Below the pieces are notes generated by a model. The model was not told the origin of the DNA, did no database searches, and saw only the letters and a program-made list of their open reading frames with translations. From assembly GCF_910592395.1 (NCBI RefSeq), contig NC_088320.1, positions 13,082,501 through 13,146,500 on the forward strand: a DNA stretch of 64,000 nucleotides, read 5' to 3'. Made by a program: the position numbers and the translations under genes. Source of the stretch: Lineus longissimus. Lineage: Eukaryota; Nemertea; Pilidiophora; Heteronemertea; Lineidae. Shown here piece after piece: positions 44,171 through 56,512 of this stretch (position 1 is its first letter; the number at the start of each line of letters is the position of its first letter).

Positions 44171-44294
44171 AAAGGGTTAAGAGGCAATTATGAGAATACG
44201 GACTTAGGCTATCCGTTCCCAATAAGAATACGGAATTTAGGCGTTCCGATTCGAATACGTATATGTGTGCGTTTCACAGCTGCAGCGAAGACTC

Positions 44295-44783
44295 CATTCG
44301 GCACCAACGCCAGGCGATCATAATTCCCGAACCGAAAAGTCCGGATTCGATAAACAGCTTCCCCGAAAAGGGATTCTGGAGCTCCAATTCGACACATTCG
44401 GCACTAACGCCAGGCGATCATAATTCCCGAACCGAAAAGTCCAGATTCGATAAACAGCTTCCCCGAAAAGGGATTCTGGAGCTCCAATTCGACACATTCG
44501 GCACCAACGCCAGGCGATCATAATTCCCGAACCAAAAAGTCCAGATTCGATAAACAGCTTCCCCGAAAAGGGATTCTGGAGCTCCAATTCGACACATTCG
44601 GCACCAACGCCAGGCAATCATAATTCCCGAACCGAAAAGTCCAGATTCGATAAACAGCTTCCCCGAAAAGGGATTCTGGAGCTCCAATTCTACACATTCG
44701 GCACCAACGCCAGGCGATCATAATTCCCGAACCGAAAAGTCCGGATTCGATAAACAGCTTCCCCGAAAAGGGATTCTGGAGCT
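44295..44783 (+). repeat. 100-bp tandem repeat, five copies
   Basis: CAGGCGATCATAATTCCCGA recurs at 44311, 44411, 44511, 44611 (one change) and 44711, exactly every 100 bp and nearly identical. The same segment is single-copy at each 1.39-kb unit start in blocks A and C, so it expanded in B only and recently. Confidence 0.95.
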
Positions 44784-45298
44784 TCAATCAATTCAAATCA
44801 CAAGGCAAGCATAACCAACTGCTTTCCTTGGAGTCTTTCTGAGTCCTCGCCAAAAGCACACACCAACAACAATAGATCACCCAACCACTCGCCATTGTCA
44901 AGTCATTGTTAAGTCATTGTAAAGTCATTGATCTGCACTATTGTCCAGTCCTACATGAATGTTCATTCCTTATTCTAACTGATTCCATATTACATCACTA
45001 TGATCTTGGATAACATTATGACCATGGTTATGGTTACATGATTCTGATCTTAGATTAAATAGCTCAATTGACTCACAATAAATGCGATTCATCACACCTG
45101 GACTGCGAAGATCCGATCCGATGTGCCTTAGATAACCCTGAATCATCAGCGCAGTGGTCTCAAAATATTGAATATGGCATGTTAAGACATCTTGCTGCAG
45201 ACAAACAGATCAATTATGACGTTTAACAGCGTTACCTTACAGTGCTAGGTGATCGCTTGCTTTATGATTTTTTTTAATGTTCGGTGGCTTTGGTAGAC

Positions 45299-45553
45299 AT
45301 GGCGGCGCTTGCACACAGTGCAGAGTTCACTATAGTTGTCTTTAACATCGGCATCGGCCAGCCAGATGGAGGCACATACGATGCTATTTCTCTTTTAGCG
45401 AGTGCTCTATTGTGTATTAATCCGAAATGTTTAACAGTAGCCGCGCTACACATTGATGCACGGTTTCTCTGTCATCTGAGTGAAAAGAAGGCCACGTGTA
45501 TGGAGAGGGTGGTGGCGTGTCGTCAAATGGGTTCACGGGTATACCAGAAGAAG
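45299..45553 (+). CDS. Candidate first exon of the block gene family, copy B
   Basis: Same 85-codon exon, ATGGCGGCG start and AAG|GTACGTG donor (45554). It has the most changes of the five copies (Ser for Cys in LLAxAL, Lys for Asp in INPxC, Ile for Val in ALHxDA) but no stop or indel. The putative second exon starts 3.3 kb downstream at 48896. Function unknown. Confidence 0.5.
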
Positions 45554-46432
45554 GTACGTGTAGCTTTTTGAGCAACCAAGTGACAGTGTAAAACACCATT
45601 GGTTTCTCCCAATGGTATACGTGATAGATAATTGATCGAGGAGATTCCCGAGTAGTAGCCCAGAGATATATCTGCACTTTCCAGACTGATGATTGGTGGG
45701 CTGGATCTTATTACGGTATCAGGCAAGAACTCACTATCCAGATTCAGTCGGTCCTTTTTTCTAAATAGCGGGAAATTTTGTCTTGAATCTGTATGATTTT
45801 TTATGGGCTCACTCGGTGACCATGGTTTACATGGTTTGTTCTGATTTTCGGAGGTTTCATACACAAAACCGCACGGGATCGATTTCAAGAGATATATATC
45901 AGACCACACCCGAGTAGTGGTCATTGGCTTGGAAAACCTTAAGACTGTGGGTCGAGCGGTTTGCTTGTGGTATACCACACCGGCAAAAATCAAATCGAAA
46001 TCAAACGAAATCGTTTTGTACTCCAAAAAAAGATATTTCCCAGGTCAAAAGAATTACCACTTTCGGAATTACATTAGTTCTGCGCTTTGACTCACAACAT
46101 AGTTCGCTAGATGGGACTTCAAAACATTGCTCTGTGTAGCTTCTAACAGAATTAGGCTTCACCCGTGCATATAATTTGGTTGCTGTGTGGGATACGTTTG
46201 TTTGAATAGGGTGTAGAAAGTTGAAATGTCCTTGGATAGAATGTTCGGGGAATAATGATTTGATTATACGCTTTATTCTCTCAGCTGTTGACGGTTGAGG
46301 CCACCATAACATATTACACAATTCGTCAGGATACAACAGGGCCGGAAACCTTTTCAAGGAGGGCACTTTCTACTTCTAAACATTTGTCACAAAACGCGTC
46401 ATTTCTAACTATGGTTGTCAGTGTGTCAGTAT

Positions 46433-47107
46433 GAGTGTTGGTGTGAAGGGGTTAATGTTTGGTTTGAATGGGTGTGTTGTAGGAAGTTGCCCAGTGGGTT
46501 TCTGAGCACTTCCTGTCTGGTGAGAATGAGGAGAAGGAATGAGGTGTGAATTTGCTTAGGGTAAGTGTGCCAAACCTTTTGTAATATACAATGTACACTT
46601 GGTTGACATCGCTAGGTTCAGTGAAACCAGTTTCAAAGTAGTTACACGTATTCAGTTGGGTTGTTTAGTTAGTTTGGTGTGATAGCCAGTTTGTATTAGT
46701 TTGGTGTGATGAGCCAGTTTGTATTAGTTTGGTTGTAGATAGCCAGCTTTGTATAAATCTTTGTGTAATAGGCCTGTGGAAGTGTACAGTGGTAATTTAC
46801 ATGTGGGAGGACAGGGTGTTGTCCGGTATGACCGTCTGGTATTGTATATGTATGGGCGGGTCAAAGTACTGTGTGGTGTATGGAGCTCCATCCGGGTAAT
46901 TAATTAATTAGTAATTTAGTTAAGCTAATTGCATGCTTGCCGCTGGGTGTGTTTACTTGTTCATAGTTGTTAAATTTCTACCAGTTACTTAGTATGTTTC
47001 CTGTTTATTCTATTTTAGTTCCTATATTAAACGTGAAGTGCAGAAACCCGTCGGTTGTGTCATCACTGGTCGCAGCGTCAATCTGGGCACAACATCGAAT
47101 CTGTGAC
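46433..47107 (+). repeat. Candidate solo LTR, block B
   Basis: Block B copy of the candidate LTR at 15042-15728, with the same limits of evidence. Its last bases read TGTGACAACA. Confidence 0.3.
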
Positions 47108-48239
47108 AACATTCAAACGCTTTCTCCGGGCAAAAAGGTTAAATATTAACTGTCAGTTTGTGTCCTATCAATGACCACGTTAAATCTTTGGGTAAACTCT
47201 GGGTTAACACTATTAACAAGAATAAGCCCGCTGTTAACCATGAGATTAGATCACTTTGCAAAGTTCTGGGACAACCAAAGGTTAATTCAAAATTAACAGT
47301 TTTTTTATTCTAGTGTTCACTCCGAATTAGCTTGCATGACATTGCTTTAACACTAACACATAGATTTAGCACATTTCCATAGCAAATACTCGTAATATCT
47401 AATGTCTAAGGTTTCAATGTGATTATGGCATGTATGGCTTGCAGTCTACTAGATCTGAAGCCATATTGTGCTGTTACTCGTCGTGGCTGTGTGCGTCTGT
47501 ACGTATACGGCGGCGGTTACAAACTGTAACTCGACTTCGTGTCAGCTACAATCCTGGGAAGTCGATCAACCCCGATTGAACTTTACTTTAGGAACAACAC
47601 GAAAGCATCAGCAATTGAGGCGGTGAGAACCATGAGTCGCCGAAGCGAAAATTGGGTCAAAAATGAGTTAAGTGCATGTAGCAACCTCTTACGCTGAATT
47701 CTATTTTTGACACATTGAAGTTGTTTAGATGGAACCACTCCAATTTTTTTTCATTAAAAATTCAGATATTGAGGACCCAGAACCAACCATTTTTTTAAAT
47801 TGAAAGTCATTTAGTATACCAGTTCTTACCGTCTAAATTTATGCCTCATACGCGGGTGATGGTTAAATTAACGGATCGAAGGTCCTTATTTTGTCTCTGT
47901 GTCACTATGATATTGAGATATGTGACACACTCTGCCAAATTGAGGCTGTAGGGAGAAACTCCTGAAATTGAGCTATTGGTACTGGCTTATTCTTTAAAAT
48001 GATGTCTGATACATGGGGATCTCTTGATGATGGGCTGAGATACGAACATCAGAATATATCACCCTCTTAAATAAAAAGATGAGACAACCTTGTCCGAAAA
48101 TAGGTTATTTATGGATAAGCACTTGAAAGAGCAACTTGGCTTTAGTGGCCTCAAAACACATCTAGACATAGTTGAAATGACTCAGGAAAGTCATAAAATC
48201 ATTTTTCCTCCCCCTTTTCCCCTATTTCTCCCTTCTTCG

Positions 48240-48519
48240 ATGATAATAATAATAAAGTAATATTTATTTTTCGCCTTTCCAAAACCTGATAAAGCCGCTA
48301 CCCTACCAAAGTCGTCCTGAAATTGTTTGGAGAGAGTTTCACATGTTGGGGAGACCGTTGCGCGGCAGCAGAAAGTTGGACAATGTTTGAAGATCGTGTG
48401 TGCTGTGGATTGTTCTCTGGTCGTAGTATCCCATCGAAATACTTTGGTGGAGGTCCGTTTAAAACCTTGTATGCCAAGAGAAACGCCTTGTGTGAGATCC
48501 TGCATTTTACCGGCAGCAA
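48240..48519 (-). mobile_element. LINE 3'-end fragment, block B
   Basis: Minus-strand frame 48519-48298 is the C-terminal end of a non-LTR reverse transcriptase ORF (HKAFLLAYKVLNGPPPKYFD), followed by the ATT-rich tail at 48240-48270. It is inside the inferred intron of the block gene. Confidence 0.7.
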
Positions 48520-48895
48520 GTGAACGCTTTGAGCACAGGTTTTATGTGCTCAAATTTCCGCCGGTGGCAAACTGTCCTGGCAGCCCAATTTCGAATGCGC
48601 TGGGGTAGTACCTTTCGGAAGACCGTACAGAATACCATTTAAACATAGGTTACCGAGGATGCTTTCTCAGAATTTGTGATGTTCAGCTGACTCCCCCGGA
48701 GAATCAATGACAGATTTTCACAATGGCTCGGGAGTTGGGTTTGTTCCGAACAATGGGTCACTGATTTTTCTCTGTCTTTGATGGTTGAGGCAATACCAAG
48801 ATAAATTGAGGTTTGCGTCAATATCCGAGTGGCACCGGCAAGCAAATAATGTTTGGGCAGCAAACGAACGACTCGGCTAAACATATCGGCTGTAG

Positions 48896-50014
48896 TTCTC
48901 ACTAAAGATGTTGTTCTCTGTGATTCAGCATCTATATCACTTGAAGCAAGATATCACAATTAAAGGAGAGTTTCCAGCGCGTAGTGCTAGAGTTTATTAC
49001 CACCAGGGACTCCAGGTAGTCGCGATGGCCGCTCCTGTCGATATGATCTTCTCAACGCCTCGAAATGTGTATGTCTATCGCCTGAACAAGACAATGTCTT
49101 CTTATATACTGATTCGGCATTTCACTGTAAAAGAGCTAATCCCTATATGTGGTGAGTATAGGAATAGTTTTTTAGGAATAAGTAATACAGGAGCTCACTG
49201 GTTTGTGTCGGAACGGACGACTGTCAAAATCACCATATTTGAACTTGAAGGTAACATACGGAAACTACAAATCCCTTATAATGAATTTAAGACGCATCTT
49301 GTGAGTGGGCGTAAACGTTTTCGGTGGTTAAGAGTGGCGACATGCGGAGAAAATGTTTTCTTAGAGCTAACTTATGCGATGAAACGAACATATGGCAACA
49401 GCAAGACGAACGGACCCATCGCTGTGTCACTGTCATTTCTACACTGGTTCAAGATACAAGACTGTGGACTTTTCTTCAAGCTTAAACATGTAAAGAACTT
49501 GGGTTCAGAAGGACAGCGTCGAAAGGCAGAGTTGTACGAACGGAGTGTTCAACTCAAAAATATCCAGTGTGATAGAAAATGCATTTATTCGTTTACCTTC
49601 AGACCTTTTACAATCCGATGCAAAACTCTCATTGATGACAAAACAAAGATGGAGGTCTTCAATGACTTATGGTTCATGTATAAATATAACGAAGCCTATC
49701 TATTTGGAAACAAATACCTTATAGTTAAATCTGACAATAGCATCGAAATATTTGCTAAAAGACAGGATTTGCATGGAAAGTTTCTAAATGTGTACGAAAT
49801 CGTTCACGTAGACAATGATCACGTTAAAACTAAGAACAAATTAATTAGTAGCGGGAGTGGCCAAATGAGGTGGCTGATGTCCTTCACCGCCAAACATGAC
49901 ACGTCATATGCTATCCTTCCAACCAAAGCTGGTGAATTCGTTAGCTGGCCAAGGGGGAATAGGGGCCAGCATATACCTTTAGTCGCGAAGATCTATAGCA
50001 AAAGAGTTTCATAA
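48896..50014 (+). CDS. Unrecognised multi-copy gene, main exon, block B
   Basis: Same gene as 17504-18619: acceptor GGCTGTAG ending 48895, ATG at 48908, 368 codons from the ATG. All of the frame is open. At the end, one base change turns TTTAATAAA into TTTCATAAA. This adds one serine, uses the next TAA and destroys the AATAAA signal. Differences from copy A are mostly amino-acid-changing and often alter charge (Glu to Lys three times). No domain recognised. Confidence 0.6.
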   Translation, partial: FSLKMLFSVIQHLYHLKQDITIKGEFPARSARVYYHQGLQVVAMAAPVDMIFSTPRNVYVYRLNKTMSSYILIRHFTVKELIPICGEYRNSFLGISNTGAHWFVSERTTVKITIFELEGNIRKLQIPYNEFKTHLVSGRKRFRWLRVATCGENVFLELTYAMKRTYGNSKTNGPIAVSLSFLHWFKIQDCGLFFKLKHVKNLGSEGQRRKAELYERSVQLKNIQCDRKCIYSFTFRPFTIRCKTLIDDKTKMEVFNDLWFMYKYNEAYLFGNKYLIVKSDNSIEIFAKRQDLHGKFLNVYEIVHVDNDHVKTKNKLISSGSGQMRWLMSFTAKHDTSYAILPTKAGEFVSWPRGNRGQHIPLVAKIYSKRVS

Positions 50015-50397
50015 AAGGTGAATAAGCAATGGAAAACTCTTCCAGAGTGGTAAGTTAGGTTCAAAAAAACTATTTTTCATATTTTGACAAAGTGTTGTGA
50101 ATATTACGCGTTGTACTTTGAGTGTTCTACCACTTATAATACTGGTAGAGAAAAAGATGCCAGGGCCACGGGAGGTTGTTTCCACTATCATACCAGGGAG
50201 AAAGACAATTGAGGCTAGGATCCCACGGAAGGTTGTTTCCACTACCAGTGAAAAAAGAAAACGATCGTGACCATTGGCCCAGGGAAGGGTGTTTCATCTC
50301 TACCAGTGACACACTGGTGTTTTGGGAATCCCCATTTCTTGCTACACAAGAGTTGAATACAATGTACTGGCTTTGTTTGGAGGAAAATCTTCCATTT

Positions 50398-52859
50398 GGA
50401 GAACTACAACAACTAATCGGAATATTTGTGCAAAACCGATGTTTGATGTATGAAGTGATGATTGCCCGCCAAAACTACAATCATTTCGATTGTAAAGTAA
50501 TTCAGAAAGAGACTTGAAACGTTCAAATAATTTGCAACATCATCATAATTTCACATGCATGAACATGTATTGATAAATGCCAGTCCTGCAACCTATGATG
50601 TCATCCTATTGTTTACTAATTAATCGTTTTCAATGCAGTTTGCGTATTGTTGTCACATCCGAAGGCCTCACTCGGAATGAACAATTGAAAAACCTGATCA
50701 TTCCGCCGTTTTCTCTTTCCCAATGTAATTTTCTTTGAATCTGGTGATGGTAAAATACCATAGACTGTAGTTGAGGTGATCTGGCCGCCCAATCATTTCC
50801 CTTTAGGACGGCAAATGCCGTCACATTTCTGAGTCAACCACTTTTCGCAACAACAACCGCTTTATGCAACAATGGTCAAAGGGAATGGTCCATGTTTTTT
50901 GTTTCGAACTGAAATGGCCAGAAAGGTACAGAATATCCTACTTAGAGATGGCATCGATCGTGCCAGACAAGATTGTAGATGCCAATATCTTGGCAATGAT
51001 GCCGTACATGACACTGTATTCGAATGACATACTTATCTTCTACTGTGTTGTCATCAACTGTTCTTTAACAATTGCTGGTTATTCTTTAGTAAATTATCAA
51101 CCATTTTAATTGAGGATTTTTTAGAATTGCCTATCGATACATTATCTGCACCGAGCCCCCCCCCCCCCCCCCCACGTCCCCGGATATGCGCCTGTAACTT
51201 AAATGTTGTTTTACAAAATGGCTATTTAAACCCTTCTCTTTCATTCTAGTGGTATATTTGATGAACTTCTGCTAAAAAGTATTTGGCTACAAACGGGAGG
51301 CTTGTCCAAACCAGCTTAACCTTATTTAAACGATAATCAGAATACTTTAGAATATTACAATATGTTTATAATTTTCAGAAGAAGTGTGCTCCGGGATATC
51401 AATTAACACAGAATTATGGAAATTTGTATAACGATCGAGTATATTGTCGAATATAACAAATGCTGACAGAAATTGGCAACATGTTGTTGGTCACCAAATT
51501 TAGAACGTTTTGACACGGAATCAATAAAATGTTTTCTCCTGATTGAATTTCAATTGACAACTTCATTTAAACTATCATGGTTACAGCGAGGATTGGCCAT
51601 GCACTCAGAGAAGGTATCTTGTTGGTGTTTGCCATGCTATCAAAATATTCTTGTGTCAAGTGTGAGAAGTGTAAATTGACATTTGTGTAAGATTGCAGCA
51701 GTTTCCTGATGCAGCGAGTACACGAGTACACTATTACGGATCGCTAGATATTGGATGTTGGTTCTAAATACAGTAGAATAAAACCATCAGCCGATACCCA
51801 GTTTAACGTAAGTTTGCCTACCCAGAGGTGAGATCTTGACTCACAGTTTCGATGCAAGAGGGACTGCGGTCGCTTAGCAGAGAGATACCGAAAGAACCAA
51901 CTAAAATACTCGATATATGTTTCATGATTTTGTCCGGATAATTTTACAGAGAGGGGGATTAACTTGATAGAATATAGAACAACCCAATAGGCCTAGTTAG
52001 TGGATAGAAGCGCAGGCGGGATATGACCTACCATGGCTATGAGGCCATATCAGGAACGGGGGAACATGATTTTCATGCCTGGCTATAGACAATTTAGCCT
52101 TCAGCCTCACATACATGTAGCTGAGGAATAATCGGAAATTATGGATTACCGTAGAAATTACCCGCGTCCCTGATATGCGTCCATTGCCTAGGATGGTCGA
52201 AGAGAAAAAGCCACGTTTCCTAATTTGTGCCCATATGTTACCCTTCGGGAGTCAAACGTGTCATCAGATCATCGGAAAGGACCAATCACAAAATGCTAGC
52301 AGGGGATGATACACTCGTGTTCGACACAATATGTTGTCGTTTAATGCAGTAATCGCAGGTTTGCTAACCTTAACTGACACCAGTTTGGCTCACGTAAATA
52401 TTAACCACATGTCTGATCCAAAAATGTATGCTCTAAGGCCTAGAATGGTAAAGTCCAAAAATATAACAAACAGTGTTTCTGGACACTGTTACAACACGGT
52501 AGCTGACCTAGACTCTGCGTCAAAACATGAGTCAGTCGGCAAAATAACATGGCCTGTACAACTGGCACACTATGAAACATCCAATGTGAAAACGCTCAAG
52601 AAGAAGAAGTTGTTGGGTAGCACATTTTTCTTTTTCTAGCTAACCGCAGAACAAACCAAAGGCGCTATTTTTCGTACTAGATGATACAAAGCATTCATGA
52701 AGAACATCGGAACTGTAATTTCCTGAACACTCCGGTTGACTGTTGACTGTCACATATAAAATCACAGAAAAACTACTGTACCAATTCAAATTCAAAACCA
52801 CCGAATCTACTGTCAGGACTTTTCGAGTAAACACAATCTTCATGCTCTTACTACTAATA
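50398..52859. other. No gene recognised between blocks B and C
   Basis: Apparently unique, AT-rich sequence with an 18-C homopolymer at 51156-51173. A 102-codon plus-strand frame (52331-52639) starts with a hydrophobic, signal-like stretch (MLSFNAVIAGLLTLTD) but has no other support. Confidence 0.35.
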
Positions 52860-53275
52860 GGATCAACCCATTTACAACTCTCATCGGCGACAAAACAAAG
52901 ATGGACGTCTTCAATGACGTATGGTTCAGGTATCAATCTAACGAAAGCCTATTCCCTTGGGAAAAATTACCTAATAGTTGAAGCTGACAAAAAACACGAT
53001 CAATTTCGTAAAACACACGAGGTGAATGGGACGTTTCTAAATATGTACGAAATCGGTAACCATGGTAACGAGGGAAAAATGTGGTTAAAATCAAAAACAA
53101 ATTTATTACTAGTGGGAGTGGCTAAATGAGGTTACTGGTATCCTTTCCAGCCAGCTTTTCATGTTGTTCTCTATCTAAACAAGGACGGTGAATTCGTTGG
53201 CTGGCCTAGAAGGAATATAGTTAGTGGCCGGAGTATACCCCTAACTGCAAAGATCTATAGTCATACGTCTTAATG
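52860..53275 (+). pseudogene. Decayed fourth copy of the block gene
   Basis: Nucleotide similarity to the last third of the main exon: GGCGACAAAACAAAGATGGA matches the IDDKTKMEVFNDLW region, and later GGTGAATTCGTTGGCTGGCC matches GEFVSWP. It is more diverged than A, B and C and broken by frameshifts and a stop (TGA near 53128), so it is an older paralogue. It lies just left of block C. Confidence 0.75.
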
Positions 53276-55022
53276 AATATGAGTAACTAAATAGAACAGA
53301 ATTTGATCCAAGGCGACCAGTTGCGATTCTTTTACACTATAATTATTCCAGGTAGTAATTCAGGTTTTCCAGCACCATTAACACTGGTTGTTGAAAAGAG
53401 GTTAATGGCTCGAGGGAGAGTGGTTCCACCAACACCACCACTGACATAGTACATATTTTGGACACCTTACATATTTTTGGGACCCTCTGTCATTCTCGGC
53501 AAAACTAATTTTCCGAGTTTACTGGGATATTGTTCTCTGATCAACAATATTTGAAACTGATACAACTAATTGATACTACTAGTTGATAACTAACAAATTC
53601 GCCATGCCAGCACATTTACCTTATATTACATAACATGTTTTTTTGACTCAAACCAACCATACGATGAACTATTCATCTAATGTGTTTGTGTTGTCACTTA
53701 TATACGTTTTCCTTAAAGGGGGACTATAGGCAGGAGCAGGCGGGTCAAATTGACTATCTTCAGGTGACTATATACACGGTATGCAGGTAAGGGCTCTGGG
53801 TCATGTTAGATTCAGCACTTAATACATGCCTCCTACAAGCGCGAATAGTTTTGACGTACTGTGAGATGTGAGAGACTCCTATTGGCGACTTCTTGTGATT
53901 TTATCTTGCCGACCTAGCTACTTCCTATAGAGTTCCTTTAAGGTTTGGTTTTGTAACGGAGAACAATAAATAAAATCATTAAGCCAGCAGCTATCATCAG
54001 TCATAAGAATCGATCTTACCCATTCTATCCATAACGGTCAGGATCACGCCGTTTGACAACTGTTATTGTTCCTTAGATTGTATTGTGCTACTGTTTCAGT
54101 TCGAAACCAATTCTGTATTTCATGAGAGTGAGAGCTAATAAAGTAAATATCATCGTCGGTTCCTCATCATTATCATTCTACCCCGTGAGCGAGCGATGAC
54201 GGTGAAGTATTGGCGATAGGTCCTGTGTGCTCTGTCATTTGGAACTTGATCATTCCAGCAAATTCTCCGAAAAGAGCTTCTTTGTCGGTTGCTTTCAGCA
54301 CGGTCCTGCAGGATGATGTTGTCCAGTCTTTTAGTACCTCTTGTGACTAACCTTACACTGCTTCTGCTTTGCAACCACCGTCAGCCAGGTAGGGGTCTTG
54401 ATGTCTATATTCGATGCAGTTTTGTGAAGTTGTCATTTGAAATGTAAGACACAACTGTCCTGATGTCAAACGTACCATATCAAAATCACTGAATTCGTTT
54501 GATGTGTGAGGATGATAAATGACTTGAGATATCGTTTTGTTACAGTTAACACATTTTTGTCAGGCGGAACGCTCTTTTTTTTATTTCAGCCAGACTCTCC
54601 ATGATTGTGGTGCATACATATAATATCAAGTGTAGATTAATCTATATTGATAATATGAACAATAGCCTGGTGTGACGTAGCGGCTTTTAAGGCACTGGTA
54701 CCTCTCTGTTAAAACAGCTGAACACCTATATCAAAATAACAAAGAGTTTATTATAAGAGAAAATTATGTACAATATTTATATAGCCATCTGCTGAAATAA
54801 AGCATATATTAGTTATGAGAGTTCGTGTAGCAAAATGTAGCAATGTTCAGTTCAGTCCCTTCAGTTCACAAGGGCAAAGTTCACACGGCAATGTTCACAG
54901 GGTAACTGAGAAAAAGGTCCAGTTCCAAAGATGAATTCCAAGTATAACTGCGAAAATGTCCAGTTCCGTGTAAGGGCCCAGATATGGCGACACAGGGGTT
55001 AAGAGGCAATTATACGGACTTA

Positions 55023-55531
55023 AGCCTAGTTCATACTCCGACGCACGACCGACGCACGATCAAATTCTCGACGCCGACGTTGTAGTGTTGATTCATACTT
55101 TCGCGTGCGACGGCGATGGCCATCGGCGTCCGATCGCGGCGTCGTACCAATAAATGATCACTTTTCTGGTCATGGGACCAAGGACTCATGTTTATGCATA
55201 TTTTCAAAGGCGCCTAGTTCAAACTGGAAAGACGGGGAATGGGAATTGATTACGTCGTTTTACGCTTGAGCTTCCTCACATAACGAAGCTAAAATGTCGG
55301 ACGCAGAAGAGCTACTAATATGTGAAGTAAAACGTTACAAATGTCTTTATGACATTTCCAGATCCGACAACAAGGACAGCCTGAAGAAGGAAAATGCGTG
55401 GCGGGCAATCGCGTGAGCATTCATAGTCACGCGATACGACGCCTACAACATCGTGCGATGGCATAGGCGACCGACGCAGGACGCTGCGTTCGACGCCGGC
55501 GATGGTCGTGCGTCGGAGTATGAATCCACTT
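55023..55531. mobile_element. Harbinger-type MITE in block C
   Basis: A 509-bp insertion absent from blocks A and B. It is flanked by TTA (55020-55022 and 55532-55534) and has inverted ends sharing TTCATACTCCGACGCACGAC. Internal copies of CGACGC words form further inverted repeats. TTA duplications and this end structure fit PIF/Harbinger. It carries a MADF exon remnant. Confidence 0.85.
55294..55412 (+). pseudogene. MADF exon remnant inside the MITE
   Basis: An ATG frame of 39 codons (MSDAEELLICEVKRYKCLYD then ENAWRAIA) matches the start of MADF domains (LI.EV..Y..LYD and AW..IA), followed by GTGAGC, a usable splice donor, at 55413. Thus the MITE is an internal deletion derivative of an autonomous Harbinger element of a family different from that at 1-2940. 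Confidence 0.65.
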
Positions 55532-56257
55532 TTAGGCTAGCCTTTCACAATAAGAATACGGAATTTAGGCGTTCCGATTCGAATACGTATATGTGTGCGT
55601 TTCACAGCTGCAGCGACGACTCCATTCGACACCAACGCCAGGCGATCCTAATTCCCGAACCGAAAAGTCCGGATTCGATAAACAGCTTCCCCGAAAAGGG
55701 ATTCTTGAGCTCCAATTAATTCAAATCACAAGGCAAGCACAACCAACTGCTTTCCTTGGAGTCTTTCTGAGTCTTCGCCAAAAGCACACAACCATAGATC
55801 ACCCAACCACTCGCCATTGTCAAGTCATTGATAAGTCATTGTAAAGTCATTGATCTGCACTATTGTCCAGTCCTACATGAATGTTCATTCCTGATTCTAA
55901 CTGATTCCATTTTACATGACTATGATCTTGGATAACATTATGACCATGGTTATGGTTACATGATTCTGATCTTAGATTACATAGCTCAATTGACTCACAA
56001 TAAACTCACAAATTAATATAGGGAAGAAATAAAACAAAACATGGGATTCATCACACCTGGACTGCGAAGATCCGATCCGATGTGCCTTAGATAACCCTGA
56101 ATCATCAGCGCAGTGGTCGCAAAATATTGAATACGGCATGTTAAGACATCTTGCTGCAGACAAACAGATCAATTATGACGTTTAACAGCGTTACCTTATA
56201 GTGCTAGGTGATCGCTGGATTTATGAGTTTTTTTAATGTTCGGTGGCTTTGGTAGAC

Positions 56258-56512
56258 ATGGCGGCGCTTGCACACAGTGCAGAGTTCACTATAGTTGTCT
56301 TTAACATCGGCATCGGCCAGCCAGATGGAGGCACACACGATGCTATTTCTCTTTTAGCGTGTGCTCTATTGTGTATCAATCCGGACTGTTTAACAGTAGC
56401 CGCGCTACACGTTGATGCGCGGTTTCTCTGTCATCTGAGTGAAAAGAAGGCCACGTGTATGGAGAGGGTGGTGGCGTGTCGTCAAATGGGTTCACGGGTA
56501 TACCAGAAGAAG
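56258..56512 (+). CDS. Candidate first exon of the block gene family, copy C1
   Basis: 85 codons, same ATG context and donor (GTACGTG at 56513). It has His for Tyr in GGTYD. It is the distal of two tandem copies in block C, about 1.39 kb from C2. If both promoters work, two alternative first exons could join the main exon at 61276. Confidence 0.5.

Larger units (their letters stand above)
42649..50397 (+). repeat. Segmental block B
   Basis: Collinear with block C (53402-62632), and from 44210 with block A. It starts at TTAATGGCTCGAGGG (42649; C 53402). It has one 1.39-kb unit, reshaped by a 100-bp expansion and a 42-bp deletion near 45080, then the candidate LTR, LINE fragment and main exon. 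It differs from C in lacking the MITE at 55023-55531 and the second unit. Confidence 0.9.

Noticed and set aside
52331-52639. 102-codon frame with signal-like start
   Set aside because: No homologue in the window and a low-complexity end (lysine then phenylalanine runs); not enough evidence for a gene.
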